Below are positions 49,221-58,266 of a DNA stretch of 64,000 bases, one piece after another; the first letter of the stretch is position 1; each line of letters opens with the position of its first letter. The DNA is from Dechloromonas denitrificans (GTDB lineage Bacteria; Pseudomonadota; Gammaproteobacteria; Burkholderiales; Rhodocyclaceae), in NCBI RefSeq assembly GCF_020510685.1, contig NZ_CP075185.1:2542001-2606000 (forward strand), in the 5' to 3' direction. The translations under genes and the position numbers were made by a program. The notes under the pieces were generated by a model that saw nothing but the letters and a program-made list of their open reading frames with translations, was not told the origin of the DNA and searched no databases.

Positions 49221-50345
49221 TTACCGCGTCGACCGCGATACACGCACGGCTTGCAGCAGTCCGCCGATAAAGAGCAGCATGGCGCCGGCCAACAGCATCG
49301 CGGCCAGCCAATCGAAGCCACTGATCACGGCGACTGCCGCGGAGAAGAACAAGGCGCCCCGCCAGTTGCCGGTAGCGGCCAGTCGGCGGCGCATTTCAGC
49401 CCGTGCCGGCATTTGCGGCCCCGGCCAGCGCCAGACCGGTAGCAGTTGGCTGAGCGCCCCGGTTACCAGCGGCAACAAAAAGCCGGCCCCCCAGGCCAGC
49501 AGGCCGGGTCGCCCCGGCATCAATCCCGCACCGTGCGCGACACCGGTGGCTAAAGCCAGGATCAAGCCGGCCAACGCCGCCAGCAACGATGCCGCCACGC
49601 CATCGCTGAGCAACAACCGGATACCGAATCGGCGGACCCACTGGCCGACCAGACCGAGCGCCGCGACCAGCACGAGCGCCGCACCGGGCACAGCAAATGG
49701 CCAGAGGATGGCGCTTCCGGTGGCGACCACGACCGCGCCACCGGCGACCAGCCAGAGCCGCCGCCGCAACCAGCCGCTCGCCTCCGGATCGGGCTGGGCC
49801 AAAGCGGTTGGCAGCAAAACCGGCAAGGTACCGAGGGCAGCCAGGCCAACCAGGCCAATCGTATTCAGGTGCAGATGAAACAGGCGCAGCCCATGCCAGT
49901 GCTGCGGCCACAAGGCCATCAAGACGACGGCCAGCAGGGCCAGCATCAGGCAACCGAGCGCCGCGCCATACCAGCGCCAGCCCGGGTGGGGCGAGCCGAT
50001 GCAGGCCCGAGCCCGGCCCGCGATCCAGTTGAGCAAAATGGCTGCCAGGATGAGATCGACCACTGCCGCAGCCGGCAACACCTCACGCGGCAGCAGCCCC
50101 TGCAAGGCACCGACGACGCCCAGCCCGGCCAGTTGAGCGACAGCCGGGAGTCGGCCGATCCAGCGTCCGGGATCGCCGGTGCGGGTCAGTACCGGCACGA
50201 AATGACTCATCGCCGCAAAGATAAGCGGCACGATGCCGACCGCGAAGGCCAAGTGCAGGACCGCCAGCCGCGAGCCCAGCCCGGACACCGCCAGAATGGC
50301 GCTGCCGAGCAAGGAAAGAAGCGTCAGGCTGGCGGTGTAAATCAA
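49221..50345 (-). CDS. Multi-pass membrane protein with HxH motif (NnrS/heme-oxidase-like)
   Basis: 374 residues, about 11 or 12 predicted membrane helices. Histidines that could bind heme or metal are within or near helices: MSHFVPVLTRTG (about residue 48) and RLFHLHLNTIGLVG (about 165). These recall NnrS and the catalytic-subunit fold of heme-copper oxidases, but the full ligand set is not seen. It starts with TTG, directly after the DUF2249 stop, so it is translationally coupled to it. An FNR-like site upstream of the pair suggests a role under low oxygen or nitrosative stress (inference). Confidence 0.7.
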   Translation of the reverse strand: MIYTASLTLLSLLGSAILAVSGLGSRLAVLHLAFAVGIVPLIFAAMSHFVPVLTRTGDPGRWIGRLPAVAQLAGLGVVGALQGLLPREVLPAAAVVDLILAAILLNWIAGRARACIGSPHPGWRWYGAALGCLMLALLAVVLMALWPQHWHGLRLFHLHLNTIGLVGLAALGTLPVLLPTALAQPDPEASGWLRRRLWLVAGGAVVVATGSAILWPFAVPGAALVLVAALGLVGQWVRRFGIRLLLSDGVAASLLAALAGLILALATGVAHGAGLMPGRPGLLAWGAGFLLPLVTGALSQLLPVWRWPGPQMPARAEMRRRLAATGNWRGALFFSAAVAVISGFDWLAAMLLAGAMLLFIGGLLQAVRVSRSTR

Positions 50346-50612
50346 TCAGCCGACGACGGAAAAATCGATCACGATAGCCCCCGGTTCGCGCTGCTGGTAC
50401 TCGATATTGACGTGCGCACCGTAACGCTGCTGTAGTTGGGCGAGCAGCGGCAAAGGATCGTGGTCATTGCAGAAACGCATGGTTTCACCGGGTTGCAGGG
50501 CGTCGAGTGCGCCAAAAATGGCGGCATGGCGAAAACGCTTGGCGATGCCGCGGGCATCAAAGGGATACAGGGCTTCGGGAGTGGTGTGGTTACAGGCATG
50601 AATGGGTTGCAT
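50346..50612 (-). CDS. DUF2249 domain protein
   Basis: About 88 residues, of which DARGIAKRFRHAAIFGALDA and MRFCNDHDPLPLLAQL are the hallmark of DUF2249. Such proteins commonly sit with denitrification and hemerythrin-type genes. AAGGAG lies upstream; ATG 50612 gives better spacing than ATG 50615. The CxH pair (HACNHTTPEAL) near the start may bind metal. Coupled to the membrane protein gene that follows. Confidence 0.82.
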   Translation of the reverse strand: MQPIHACNHTTPEALYPFDARGIAKRFRHAAIFGALDALQPGETMRFCNDHDPLPLLAQLQQRYGAHVNIEYQQREPGAIVIDFSVVG

Positions 50613-50682
50613 CATAACTCCTTGAAAGACATGCCGGAATGGCATTTGCCGGCGATTGTGCCGGGAGCGGGAAATGATTTCC

Positions 50683-50696
50683 TTGATGCGAATCGC
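50683..50696 (-). promoter_or_regulatory. FNR/Dnr-like half-conserved site
   Basis: TTGAT-GCGA-ATCGC read on the plus strand: one half is a perfect FNR half-site, the other matches 3 of 5 bases. Its centre is about 77 bases before the DUF2249 start, which suits a class II (-41.5) activator site. Single imperfect match, so tentative. Confidence 0.4.
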
Positions 50697-50758
50697 CATA
50701 GACGTACCGCGATTATGGGTATCGGCCGGAGATCACCGGCCGACGCTGTCGCGCAGAT

Positions 50759-51097
50759 TTACCGTTCCTGCCGCAAGCCAGCGCTCGGCAGCGCACCGAT
50801 TAGCGAATCCAGACAACGCCCGACCTGGCGCCAGAAAGACACCGACTCAGGAGGCAGAATGACTACCCGAACCGTCGCCAGCGCCGCCAGATCGACCCAG
50901 CCGCCGCGTTCGGCGACCCAGGCCTGTTCAGCTTCCAGTCCGCATTCCCGCGGCACGACATGTTCGGCCAGCCAATCCATCGGTTCGCGCAAACCGAGTC
51001 GCCCGGCCAGCACCAGCACCGTACTTCCCGCTTCCAGCAAAACCTGCCGCCGTTCGCCCTGCAGCAAGTCCATACTCATCGTCCGCCTGTCGTCCAT
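50759..51097 (-). CDS. DUF2917-like small protein
   Basis: 112 residues from ATG 51097, with AGGAG at good spacing. VLLEAGSTVLVLAGRLGLREP and AAWVAE-like text in the centre followed by TVRVVILPPES match DUF2917, a small beta-rich domain. The function is unknown. It is divergent from a MocR regulator, which by analogy should control it. A longer frame to 51175 would include the promoter region and is rejected. Confidence 0.7.
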   Translation of the reverse strand: MDDRRTMSMDLLQGERRQVLLEAGSTVLVLAGRLGLREPMDWLAEHVVPRECGLEAEQAWVAERGGWVDLAALATVRVVILPPESVSFWRQVGRCLDSLIGALPSAGLRQER

Positions 51098-51135
51098 TGC
51101 GCCATCTCCTGTCAAACTCCCGAGGGGCGGGAGGT

Positions 51136-51255
51136 GGACAGATCGTAGCCAGGGCGCCGGCGAGCAAACAGCCACAGAAAATGACTATCTGTAGCGTAGC
51201 AGTTGTCGTTTTCTTGAACTGTTCTGGTGTATTTTTCGGCAATCTATATCTGTCC
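51136..51255. promoter_or_regulatory. Inverted repeat in the DUF2917-mocR intergenic region
   Basis: GGACAGAT at 51136-51143 is the exact inverse of ATCTGTCC at 51248-51255, and a third related TATCTGT lies at 51186-51192. The three lie between the divergent starts (51097 and 51285). MocR-type regulators typically bind repeats in such positions. Confidence 0.45.
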
Positions 51256-51284
51256 GCCAGGCCATTCGCAGGAGAACATGGGCC

Positions 51285-52730
51285 ATGGATCAACTACCCC
51301 TCTACCGCAGGCTGGCCGCCCATTACCGGGAGGCCATCGAAGCCGGCACCCTGGTTCAGGGCGACCGCTTCCCGTCGGTGCGTTCACTGATGGGCCGCCA
51401 TGAAGTCAGCCTGTCCACAGCGCTGCAGCTCTGCCGCCAGCTGGAAAGCGATGGCTGGCTCGAAGCCCGCCCGCGCTCCGGCAATTTCGTCCGCCAGCCA
51501 CGCCGCCTGGCCGTCCGCCCGCTGGCCGAACCGGTGCCGGGACAAGCCCTGGACCCGGCCCAGTACGTCGGCATCCATGCCCGCGTTTCGGAGTTCATCG
51601 CCCGCGGCCGGCAAAGCCCAGTCAAGGTCAATTTTTCCAGCGCACGCAGCGCCCCTTCGCTCTACCCCGGTGAGGCCCTGAAGAACGCCGCCACCCGCGC
51701 CTTGCGCCGTGACCCGGAGTTGCTGGTCCGGCCGGCGCCCAACCACGGCAATACCAATTTCCGCAGCCTGCTGGCCAAGCGCGCGATGGCCAACGGCATG
51801 CTGCTGGCGCCGGAGGATATCCTCGTCACCCAGGGATGCATCGAGGCCCTCAATCTGGCGCTTCGTGCCATCACCCAGCCGGGCGATATCGTCGCAGTCG
51901 AATCGCCGACTTTTTACGGTTTGCTGCAGGTGCTGGAAACCCTTGGCCTGCGCGCCTTGGAAATCCCGACCAGCCCGCTCAGCGGCATTTCCATTGAAGC
52001 GCTCGAACTGGCGATCCAGAGCGGCGAGCCGATCAAGGCCATGGTCGTCGTACCGCATCTGCAAAACCCGCTCGGCAGCATCATGCCGGACAGCCACAAG
52101 GCCCGCCTGGTCGACTTCTGTTCGACGTACGCCATCCCGCTGATAGAGGACGATACCTACAGCGCGCTGACCAACGATGATGCGCCGCTCAAGGCGCTGA
52201 AAGCCTGGGATCGCGACGGCAACGTCATCCACTGCGCCTCGCTGCACAAAATCCTCGCCCCGGGCCTGCGCCTCGGCTGGATGAACGCCGGCCGCTGGCA
52301 GTCGCGGGTCGAAATGCTGAAATATGCGCAAAGCCGCTACAACGAAGAACTGGCCCAGCTCGCGGCCACCGATTTCATGGCATCCAGCGCCTACGACCGT
52401 CATTTGCGTCGCCTGCGCGCCTGCCTGAAAGCCCAGCGGGCGCGGACGGCCGAAGCCATCGCCAGCTATTTCCCAGCCGGCACCCGACTTACCGACCCGG
52501 ATGGCGGACTGGCCCTTTGGGTCGAGCTGCCGGACGGCCTGTCATCCCGCGCCCTGTTCGATGCGGCGCTGGCCGAGGGTATCTTCATCGCCCCGGGCCT
52601 GATGTTTTCAAATTCCAATCGCTTCGACGGTTTCATCCGCCTGAACTGCGGCGCTCCCTACACGCCAGCCATCGACTCAGCCCTGCAACGGCTTGGCGAA
52701 CTGTGCCGCCAGCCGGCCGCCAATCGCTAA
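51285..52730 (+). CDS. MocR-type regulator (GntR winged helix plus aminotransferase fold)
   Basis: 481 residues. The GntR helix-turn-helix spans about 5-70 (LYRRLAAHYREAIEAGTL; RFPSVRSLMGRHEVS; QLCRQLESDGWLEARPRSG). The rest is an aspartate-aminotransferase fold with PLP lysine K322 in CASLHKILAPGLRLGW. Such proteins sense PLP or an amino compound and activate the divergent gene, here DUF2917. Start ATG 51285 has GGAG ten bases upstream. Confidence 0.93.
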   Translation: MDQLPLYRRLAAHYREAIEAGTLVQGDRFPSVRSLMGRHEVSLSTALQLCRQLESDGWLEARPRSGNFVRQPRRLAVRPLAEPVPGQALDPAQYVGIHARVSEFIARGRQSPVKVNFSSARSAPSLYPGEALKNAATRALRRDPELLVRPAPNHGNTNFRSLLAKRAMANGMLLAPEDILVTQGCIEALNLALRAITQPGDIVAVESPTFYGLLQVLETLGLRALEIPTSPLSGISIEALELAIQSGEPIKAMVVVPHLQNPLGSIMPDSHKARLVDFCSTYAIPLIEDDTYSALTNDDAPLKALKAWDRDGNVIHCASLHKILAPGLRLGWMNAGRWQSRVEMLKYAQSRYNEELAQLAATDFMASSAYDRHLRRLRACLKAQRARTAEAIASYFPAGTRLTDPDGGLALWVELPDGLSSRALFDAALAEGIFIAPGLMFSNSNRFDGFIRLNCGAPYTPAIDSALQRLGELCRQPAANR

Positions 52731-52752
52731 CCGGCCCCCTCTCAGACGCGCC

Positions 52753-52783
52753 GAAAAACAAAACGGGAGCACGAAGCTCCCGT
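52753..52783 (-). terminator. Rho-independent terminator of hom
   Basis: ACGGGAGC (52763-52770) pairs with GCTCCCGT (52776-52783), followed on the minus strand by TTTTGTTTTT (52762-52753). It lies 25 bases after the hom stop. Confidence 0.85.
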
Positions 52784-52808
52784 CTCTCCAACCAGCCGGC
52801 GCGGCAGA

Positions 52809-54119
52809 TTACTGCAGCTCTTCCAGACGGATGCGCTTGACCTTGCCCTTCTGGGCCGCCAGCGCCTCAATCTTGGTAATCGCCGCATCGGCGGCGCTTT
52901 CCTTGCAAACGTGGGTGAGGATGATGATATCGGTCTCGCCCTCGCCTTCTTCCGGCTCGCGTTGCAGCATGGCGTCGATGGAAATACCCTGATCGGCCAG
53001 GATGCGCGTCACATCGGCCAGCACGCCCGGTTTGTCTTCGACGCGCAGGCGCAGGTAATAGCCGGTTTCGATCTCGCTCATCGGCAACACCGGCAGATCG
53101 GACATGGCATCCGGCTGGAAAGCCAGATGCGGCACGCGGTGCGCGGCATCGGCGGTAGCCAGACGGGTGACATCGACCAGATCGGCAATCACGGCAGAAG
53201 CGGTCGGCTCGGCACCGGCTCCCTTGCCGTAGTACATCGTGGCGCCGACCGCATCGCCCTTGACCAGCACGGCGTTCATGGCGCCTTCGACATTGGCGAT
53301 CAGGCGCTTGCTTGGGATCAGGGTCGGATGGACGCGCAGTTCGATGCCATTGCTCCGGCGCTTGGCAATGCCGAGCAGCTTGATCCGGTAGCCGAGCTGT
53401 TCGGCATACTTGATGTCGGAGGCTTCGAGCTTGGTGATACCTTCGATGTAGGCCTTGTCGAACTGGACCGGAATGCCGAAGGCGATGGAGGCGATCAGCG
53501 TGGCCTTATGCGCCGCATCGACGCCTTCGATATCGAAGGTCGGATCGGCTTCGGCATAGCCCAGGCGCTGCGCTTCCTTGAGCACGGTGTCGAAGGACAG
53601 ACCCTTGTCGCGCATTTCCGACAGGATGAAATTGGTCGTGCCATTGATGATGCCGGCCGCCCACTCGATACGGTTGGCGCTGAGGCCCTCGCGCAGCGCC
53701 TTGATGACCGGGATGCCGCCGGCAACGGCCGCTTCGAAAGCGACCATGACGCCCTTTTGCTGGGCGGCATTGAAGATTTCCGTACCATGTACGGCGAGCA
53801 GCGCCTTGTTGGCGGTCACCACATGCTTGCCATTGGCGATCGCCTGCATCACGACTTCCTTGGCCACACCATAGCCGCCGATCAGTTCGACAATGATGTC
53901 GATTTCCGGATCGTTGACCAGCGAGAAAGCATCGTCGGTAACGCGTGCTTCGCCACCCGTCACTTGCTTCGCCAGTTCGACATTCTTGTCGGCCACGGCC
54001 GTAATGCGAATCGGCCGGCCGGCGCGGCGGGCGATTTCGTCCGCATTGCGCTTCAGGACATTCCAGGTGCCACCGCCGACGGTGCCGATGCCGATAAGGC
54101 CAACATTAATGGGTTTCAT
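52809..54119 (-). CDS. hom: Homoserine dehydrogenase
   Basis: 436 residues. The N-terminal NAD(P) domain has VGLIGIGTVGGGTWNVL, the catalytic region has GGIPVIKALREGLSANRIE and GTTNFILSEM, and an ACT domain (about 350-430, YYLRLRVEDKPGVLADVTRIL-like) should bind threonine for feedback. It reduces aspartate semialdehyde to homoserine. It follows alaA by 9 bases on the same transcript. Confidence 0.97.
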   Translation of the reverse strand: MKPINVGLIGIGTVGGGTWNVLKRNADEIARRAGRPIRITAVADKNVELAKQVTGGEARVTDDAFSLVNDPEIDIIVELIGGYGVAKEVVMQAIANGKHVVTANKALLAVHGTEIFNAAQQKGVMVAFEAAVAGGIPVIKALREGLSANRIEWAAGIINGTTNFILSEMRDKGLSFDTVLKEAQRLGYAEADPTFDIEGVDAAHKATLIASIAFGIPVQFDKAYIEGITKLEASDIKYAEQLGYRIKLLGIAKRRSNGIELRVHPTLIPSKRLIANVEGAMNAVLVKGDAVGATMYYGKGAGAEPTASAVIADLVDVTRLATADAAHRVPHLAFQPDAMSDLPVLPMSEIETGYYLRLRVEDKPGVLADVTRILADQGISIDAMLQREPEEGEGETDIIILTHVCKESAADAAITKIEALAAQKGKVKRIRLEELQ

Positions 54120-54128
54120 GGTCTGACT

Positions 54129-55385
54129 TTACTTGGGTTGGTTAACTTGGGTGACTGCTTGCGTGTTGTGACGTTTGCGATAGTTCTCCAGGAAGCGCGC
54201 AATACGGCCGATCGCTTCCTTCAGGTCATCTTCATGCGGCAGGAAAACCAGCCGGAAATGATCCGGATGCGGCCAGTTGAAACCGGTCCCCTGGACCAGC
54301 AGAACCTTTTCTTCCTGCAGCAACTCGGTGATGAAGGCCTGGTCGTTCTTGATCGGGTAGATCTTCGGGTCCAGCTTCGGGAACATGTACAAGGTCGCCT
54401 TGGGCTTGACACAACTGACGCCCGGAATCGCCGTGATCAGATCGTAGGCGATATCACGCTGACGCCGCATCCGCCCACCGTCGCCGACCAGATCGTCAAT
54501 GCTCTGATACCCGCCGAGCGCCGTCTGGATGCCGTGCTGCCCGGGCGCATTGGCGCACAGACGCATCGAGGCCAGCATGTCGAGGCCTTCGATGTAATCC
54601 TTGGCGTGACGCTTGTCGCCGGAAACCACCAGCCAGCCGGCACGGTAGCCGCAGGACCGGTAGTTCTTGGAAAGACCGTTGAAGGTAATGGTCAGCACGT
54701 CGTCGGACAAGGCCGCAATCGAGGTGTGCGTCACCCCATCGTAGAGCACCTTGTCGTACACCTCGTCGGCGTAGATGATCAGATGGTGCTGGCGGGCGAT
54801 CTCGACGATCTCCTTCAGCAGATCATCCGGATACAGGGCGCCGGTCGGGTTGTTCGGGTTGATGATGACGATGGCCCGGGTTTTCGCCGTGATCTTGCTG
54901 CGGATGTCGTTCAGATCCGGATACCAGCCGTTCTCTTCATCGCACAGGTAATGCTTCGGCGTCCCGCCGGAAAGGCTGATCCCGGCCGTCCACAATGGAT
55001 AGTCCGGTGCCGGCACCAGCACCTCGTCGCCGGCATCGAGCAAGGCATTCATCGCCATCACGATCAGTTCGGACACGCCGTTGCCAACGTAGATATCGTC
55101 GAGCGTCACACCCTTGATACCTTTTTCCTGGGTGTAGTGCATGATCGCCTTGCGCGCCGCGAAAATCCCTTTCGAATCCGTATAGCCGGCCGCATTCGGC
55201 AGGTTGCGAATGATGTCCTGCTGGATTTCTTCCGGCGAATCGAAACCGAACGCGGCCAGATTGCCGATGTTCAGCTTGATGATCTTGTGGCCCTCTTCCT
55301 CCATCTGTTTGGCCATCTGCAGCACGGGGCCGCGGATGTCGTAGCAGACGTTGGCGAGCTTGGCGGATTTCTTGACTTGTTTCAT
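54129..55385 (-). CDS. alaA: Alanine-forming aminotransferase AlaA-like
   Basis: 418 residues from ATG 55385. Fold type I PLP enzyme with K240 in FNGLSKNYRSCGYRAGW, and NPNNPTGALY and YADEVYDK in the usual places. It matches the AlaA (YfbQ) group that makes alanine from pyruvate. In betaproteobacteria the gene often precedes hom and thrC, as it precedes hom here. Confidence 0.93.
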   Translation of the reverse strand: MKQVKKSAKLANVCYDIRGPVLQMAKQMEEEGHKIIKLNIGNLAAFGFDSPEEIQQDIIRNLPNAAGYTDSKGIFAARKAIMHYTQEKGIKGVTLDDIYVGNGVSELIVMAMNALLDAGDEVLVPAPDYPLWTAGISLSGGTPKHYLCDEENGWYPDLNDIRSKITAKTRAIVIINPNNPTGALYPDDLLKEIVEIARQHHLIIYADEVYDKVLYDGVTHTSIAALSDDVLTITFNGLSKNYRSCGYRAGWLVVSGDKRHAKDYIEGLDMLASMRLCANAPGQHGIQTALGGYQSIDDLVGDGGRMRRQRDIAYDLITAIPGVSCVKPKATLYMFPKLDPKIYPIKNDQAFITELLQEEKVLLVQGTGFNWPHPDHFRLVFLPHEDDLKEAIGRIARFLENYRKRHNTQAVTQVNQPK

Positions 55386-55446
55386 GAACGCTGTCCGATC
55401 GGGCCGTATCCAGCCGCCATCAGCCAGACTACTGCGCCCCAAAAGG

Positions 55447-55452
55447 TATAAT
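55447..55452 (+). promoter_or_regulatory. Candidate -10 element
   Basis: A perfect TATAAT lies 58 bases before the GTG start of the Mth938-like gene. No good -35 is seen at 17 bases, so the match may be an extended or activator-dependent promoter. Confidence 0.35.
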
Positions 55453-55509
55453 CCTACTTTATCGCATGGTGCACCGCAATTTTGGCGGGCTTTTCAGGAC
55501 AGTCGATCA

Positions 55510-55881
55510 GTGAAACTTCATCTTTCCAACACCGCCGGACTCAACATGTTCACCGCCTACGGCGACGACTATGTGGCGGTCAACCATGAAAAACATGAAA
55601 AAAACCTGATTCTCTTGCCGGAATCGATCATTCACGAATGGTCGACGGCAACCGTGCAAACGCTGACCGAAGCCGACATGCAGAAACTGCTGGAACTCGG
55701 CACCGAGATCGTCCTGCTCGGCACCGGCCAGCGCCTGCGCTTCCCGTCCGGCGCCCTGCTCCGACCTTTCGCGCCGGCCGGCATCGGCCTCGAAGTGATG
55801 GACCTGCGGGCCGCCTGCCGAACCTACAACATTCTCGCCGCCGAGGGCCGCAAGGTTGCCGCGGCCCTGCTCTTCGACTGA
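55510..55881 (+). CDS. Mth938-like domain protein (DUF498 family)
   Basis: 123 residues from GTG 55510. The pattern TAYGDDYVAVN, SIIHEW, EIVLLGTGQRLRFPS and TYNILAAEGRKVAAALLFD is the Mth938/NDUFAF3-like fold. Bacterial members are near-universal in proteobacteria but have no agreed role. The stop is immediately followed by the manC stop on the other strand. Confidence 0.88.
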   Translation: MKLHLSNTAGLNMFTAYGDDYVAVNHEKHEKNLILLPESIIHEWSTATVQTLTEADMQKLLELGTEIVLLGTGQRLRFPSGALLRPFAPAGIGLEVMDLRAACRTYNILAAEGRKVAAALLFD

Positions 55882-57321
55882 TCAGTTGCGGCCGTAGGTA
55901 TCTTCGAAGCGCACGATGTCGTCTTCGCCGAGATAACTGCCGGACTGCACCTCGATCATTTCGAGCGGAACGATCCCCGGATTTTCCAGACGGTGCCTGA
56001 CACCAAGCGGAATGTAGGTCGACTGGTTTTCGCTCACCAGAAAGACTTCGTCGCCTTTGGTGACGCGCGCCGTGCCGCTGACGACGATCCAGTGCTCGGC
56101 CCGGTGGTGATGCATCTGCAGGGACAGTGCTGCGCCCGGCTTGACACCGATGCGCTTGACTTGGAAACGTGCCCCGGAATCGACCCCGTCATACCAGCCC
56201 CACGGCCGATAGACCTTGCGATGCCACTGGGCAATCGAACGCTTGTCCGCTTTCAACCGATCGACGATCTTCTTGACGTCCTGAGTCGCATCGTGATGCG
56301 CCACCAGTATCGCGTCATCGGTCTCGACCACGACCAGATTGCTGACCCCGACACACGCCACCAGGCGGCTTTCCGAAATCGCCAGCGTGTTGCGACAGCC
56401 TTCAAGCAGCACATCACCCCGCACCGAATTGCCCAAATCGCACTTCGGCAGCACTTTCCACAGCGCATCCCAGGCCCCGACATCCGACCATCCGGCCGAC
56501 AGCGGAATCACCACGCCTTCCGGCAAGCCGGCCTGCTTCGTCGTGAGACGCTCCATCACGGCATAGTCGATTGAATCCGAGGGACAGTTTTCGAAGGTAA
56601 CACGGTCGACCCGAATGAAGTCGCCATCCTCGCTACCCTTTTGCAAGGCATCCCGACAGGCTGTCAAAATATCCGGACGACATGATTCGAGCGCTTTAAC
56701 CCAGGTTGACGCACGCATGACAAAAATGCCGCTATTCCATAGGAAATCGCCAGAATCGAGATAAGCCTGAGCCGTCTCATGGTCAGGCTTTTCAACGAAA
56801 CGGGCCAGTTTGAATGCGCCGCTGTCGTCAGCCAGCGGGCTTCCCTGCTGGATGTAGCCATAGCCGGTTTCCGGACAGTCCGGCGTAATGCCGAATGTCA
56901 CGGCCAGGCCTTTTTCGGCAAGCGCGACGGCCTTGAGCACCGTTTCCCGGAACAACGCGCCATCGAGAATTACATGATCGGCCGGCATCACGACCAGCAC
57001 TGGATCGCCACCCTGTTGTTGCGCCCACAGCGCGGCCAGCGTCAACGCCGGGGCCGTATTGCGCCCGCACGGCTCAAGCAGTGCCTTCCCCTGTTTGCCG
57101 AGCACGCGCATCTGCTCGGCGACGACAAAGCGATGCTCCTCGTTGCAGACCAGCAGCGGATCGCCAAGGCCGGCAAGGCCATCCAGCCGAGCAACCGTCG
57201 CCTGCAACATCGACTGATCGCCAACCAGCGGCAACAACTGTTTGGGAAATTTTTCCCGGGAAAGCGGCCACAAACGCGTCCCTGATCCACCGGAAAGCAC
57301 AACGGGGAGAATCTTGTTCAT
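55882..57321 (-). CDS. manC: Mannose-1-phosphate guanylyltransferase / mannose-6-phosphate isomerase
   Basis: 479 residues. The guanylyltransferase domain starts ILPVVLSGGSGTRLWPLSRE with the FVEKPD motif; the C-terminal isomerase domain (about 360-479) has SLQMHHHRAEHWIVVSGTA and YIPLGVRHRLENPG. It makes GDP-mannose for exopolysaccharide or lipopolysaccharide. Position beside the envelope-export and PEP-CTERM genes supports a surface-polysaccharide role. Confidence 0.95.
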   Translation of the reverse strand: MNKILPVVLSGGSGTRLWPLSREKFPKQLLPLVGDQSMLQATVARLDGLAGLGDPLLVCNEEHRFVVAEQMRVLGKQGKALLEPCGRNTAPALTLAALWAQQQGGDPVLVVMPADHVILDGALFRETVLKAVALAEKGLAVTFGITPDCPETGYGYIQQGSPLADDSGAFKLARFVEKPDHETAQAYLDSGDFLWNSGIFVMRASTWVKALESCRPDILTACRDALQKGSEDGDFIRVDRVTFENCPSDSIDYAVMERLTTKQAGLPEGVVIPLSAGWSDVGAWDALWKVLPKCDLGNSVRGDVLLEGCRNTLAISESRLVACVGVSNLVVVETDDAILVAHHDATQDVKKIVDRLKADKRSIAQWHRKVYRPWGWYDGVDSGARFQVKRIGVKPGAALSLQMHHHRAEHWIVVSGTARVTKGDEVFLVSENQSTYIPLGVRHRLENPGIVPLEMIEVQSGSYLGEDDIVRFEDTYGRN

Positions 57322-57417
57322 ATACGTTTTCGCAAAAAAGCCTAATTATCTGTTATTCGCGGTTCAATCGGAATGACAGCCGGAAAGCAAGGAGCGTTTC
57401 CTGGATAAATATTCTGC

Positions 57418-58212
57418 TCAGTCGAGCTTTTTCAGATATTCCTTGGTGAATATCTTGTCAGGCAAGTCACGCAGCTTCATTTCGCTATATTCGAGAACCG
57501 ACTTCTCGCCACTTCGCAAAGCGTCCTCCATTACCAGACGCGTCGGCCGGGATTTGCCGGCGAGCGTGCGGAAATCTTCATAACTGCACTTTTTCAGCAG
57601 GCGGTTCGACAGCGAATAGAACTCGGCCTTGAGCGGCCAAGCATTCTTCTGATTAACCCAATAAACAACTTTTTGATAGGTTACCGAACGATCGACTGCG
57701 GTCAGCTCCATCACCACGTAGTTTTCACCGTTAATCGTTTCGTGACGCAGCACCTTGGGATGGTAGTCGCCGGCAAAATTGGCCCGCGCCAAGTCACCAT
57801 TCGCCACCTGCCCGGTCAGGCGCTGGGCCAGAGAAATGCGAACCGGTTGCGAAACCTCTGGCATGAATACCCAGAGGTCCCGCCCCTTCATCAGAATGAT
57901 CTGGCCGCGTTCGGAAGCCGGCTCGGTAACCATGACCACTGTATTTTCGTTACCTTTTGACAGAACGCGATATTTGCGCAAATCGCTCTGGCTATCCGAC
58001 TGCTTGGTATTGATTACAATATCGACCTGAAAACCCTCGGCCGGGAAGCGAACCAGGTCAGCCTTTTCCACTATACTGCGGGCATAAGCATCATCAGCCT
58101 GGTCTGCTCCGGGTTGCTGAGCCAAAGCTGTTACCGACGGGAGCGCCAACACAATGCCGGAAGTCAGAAGACAGGCCCACAAATTCAGCCGCTTGACGCT
58201 ATTGCGTGACAT
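57418..58212 (-). CDS. Periplasmic LolA-like outer-membrane lipoprotein-sorting protein
   Basis: 264 residues from ATG 58212, with GAGGA upstream. The signal peptide (about 1-32, LNLWACLLTSGIVLALPS, cleaved near ALAQQ) is followed by a beta-rich domain of the LolA-like (PF17131-type) family: RKYRVLSKGNENTVVMVTEP and GRDLWVFMPEVSQPVRIS. Such proteins occur with MacB/LolCDE-type ABC systems. It is divergent from the ABC ATPase gene with 54 bases between, so the two likely share regulation. Confidence 0.85.
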   Translation of the reverse strand: MSRNSVKRLNLWACLLTSGIVLALPSVTALAQQPGADQADDAYARSIVEKADLVRFPAEGFQVDIVINTKQSDSQSDLRKYRVLSKGNENTVVMVTEPASERGQIILMKGRDLWVFMPEVSQPVRISLAQRLTGQVANGDLARANFAGDYHPKVLRHETINGENYVVMELTAVDRSVTYQKVVYWVNQKNAWPLKAEFYSLSNRLLKKCSYEDFRTLAGKSRPTRLVMEDALRSGEKSVLEYSEMKLRDLPDKIFTKEYLKKLD

Positions 58213-58266
58213 AGACAATTCCTCGCACATGTTCATCAACGTGATCTCCATTGCATCCAGAACCGC

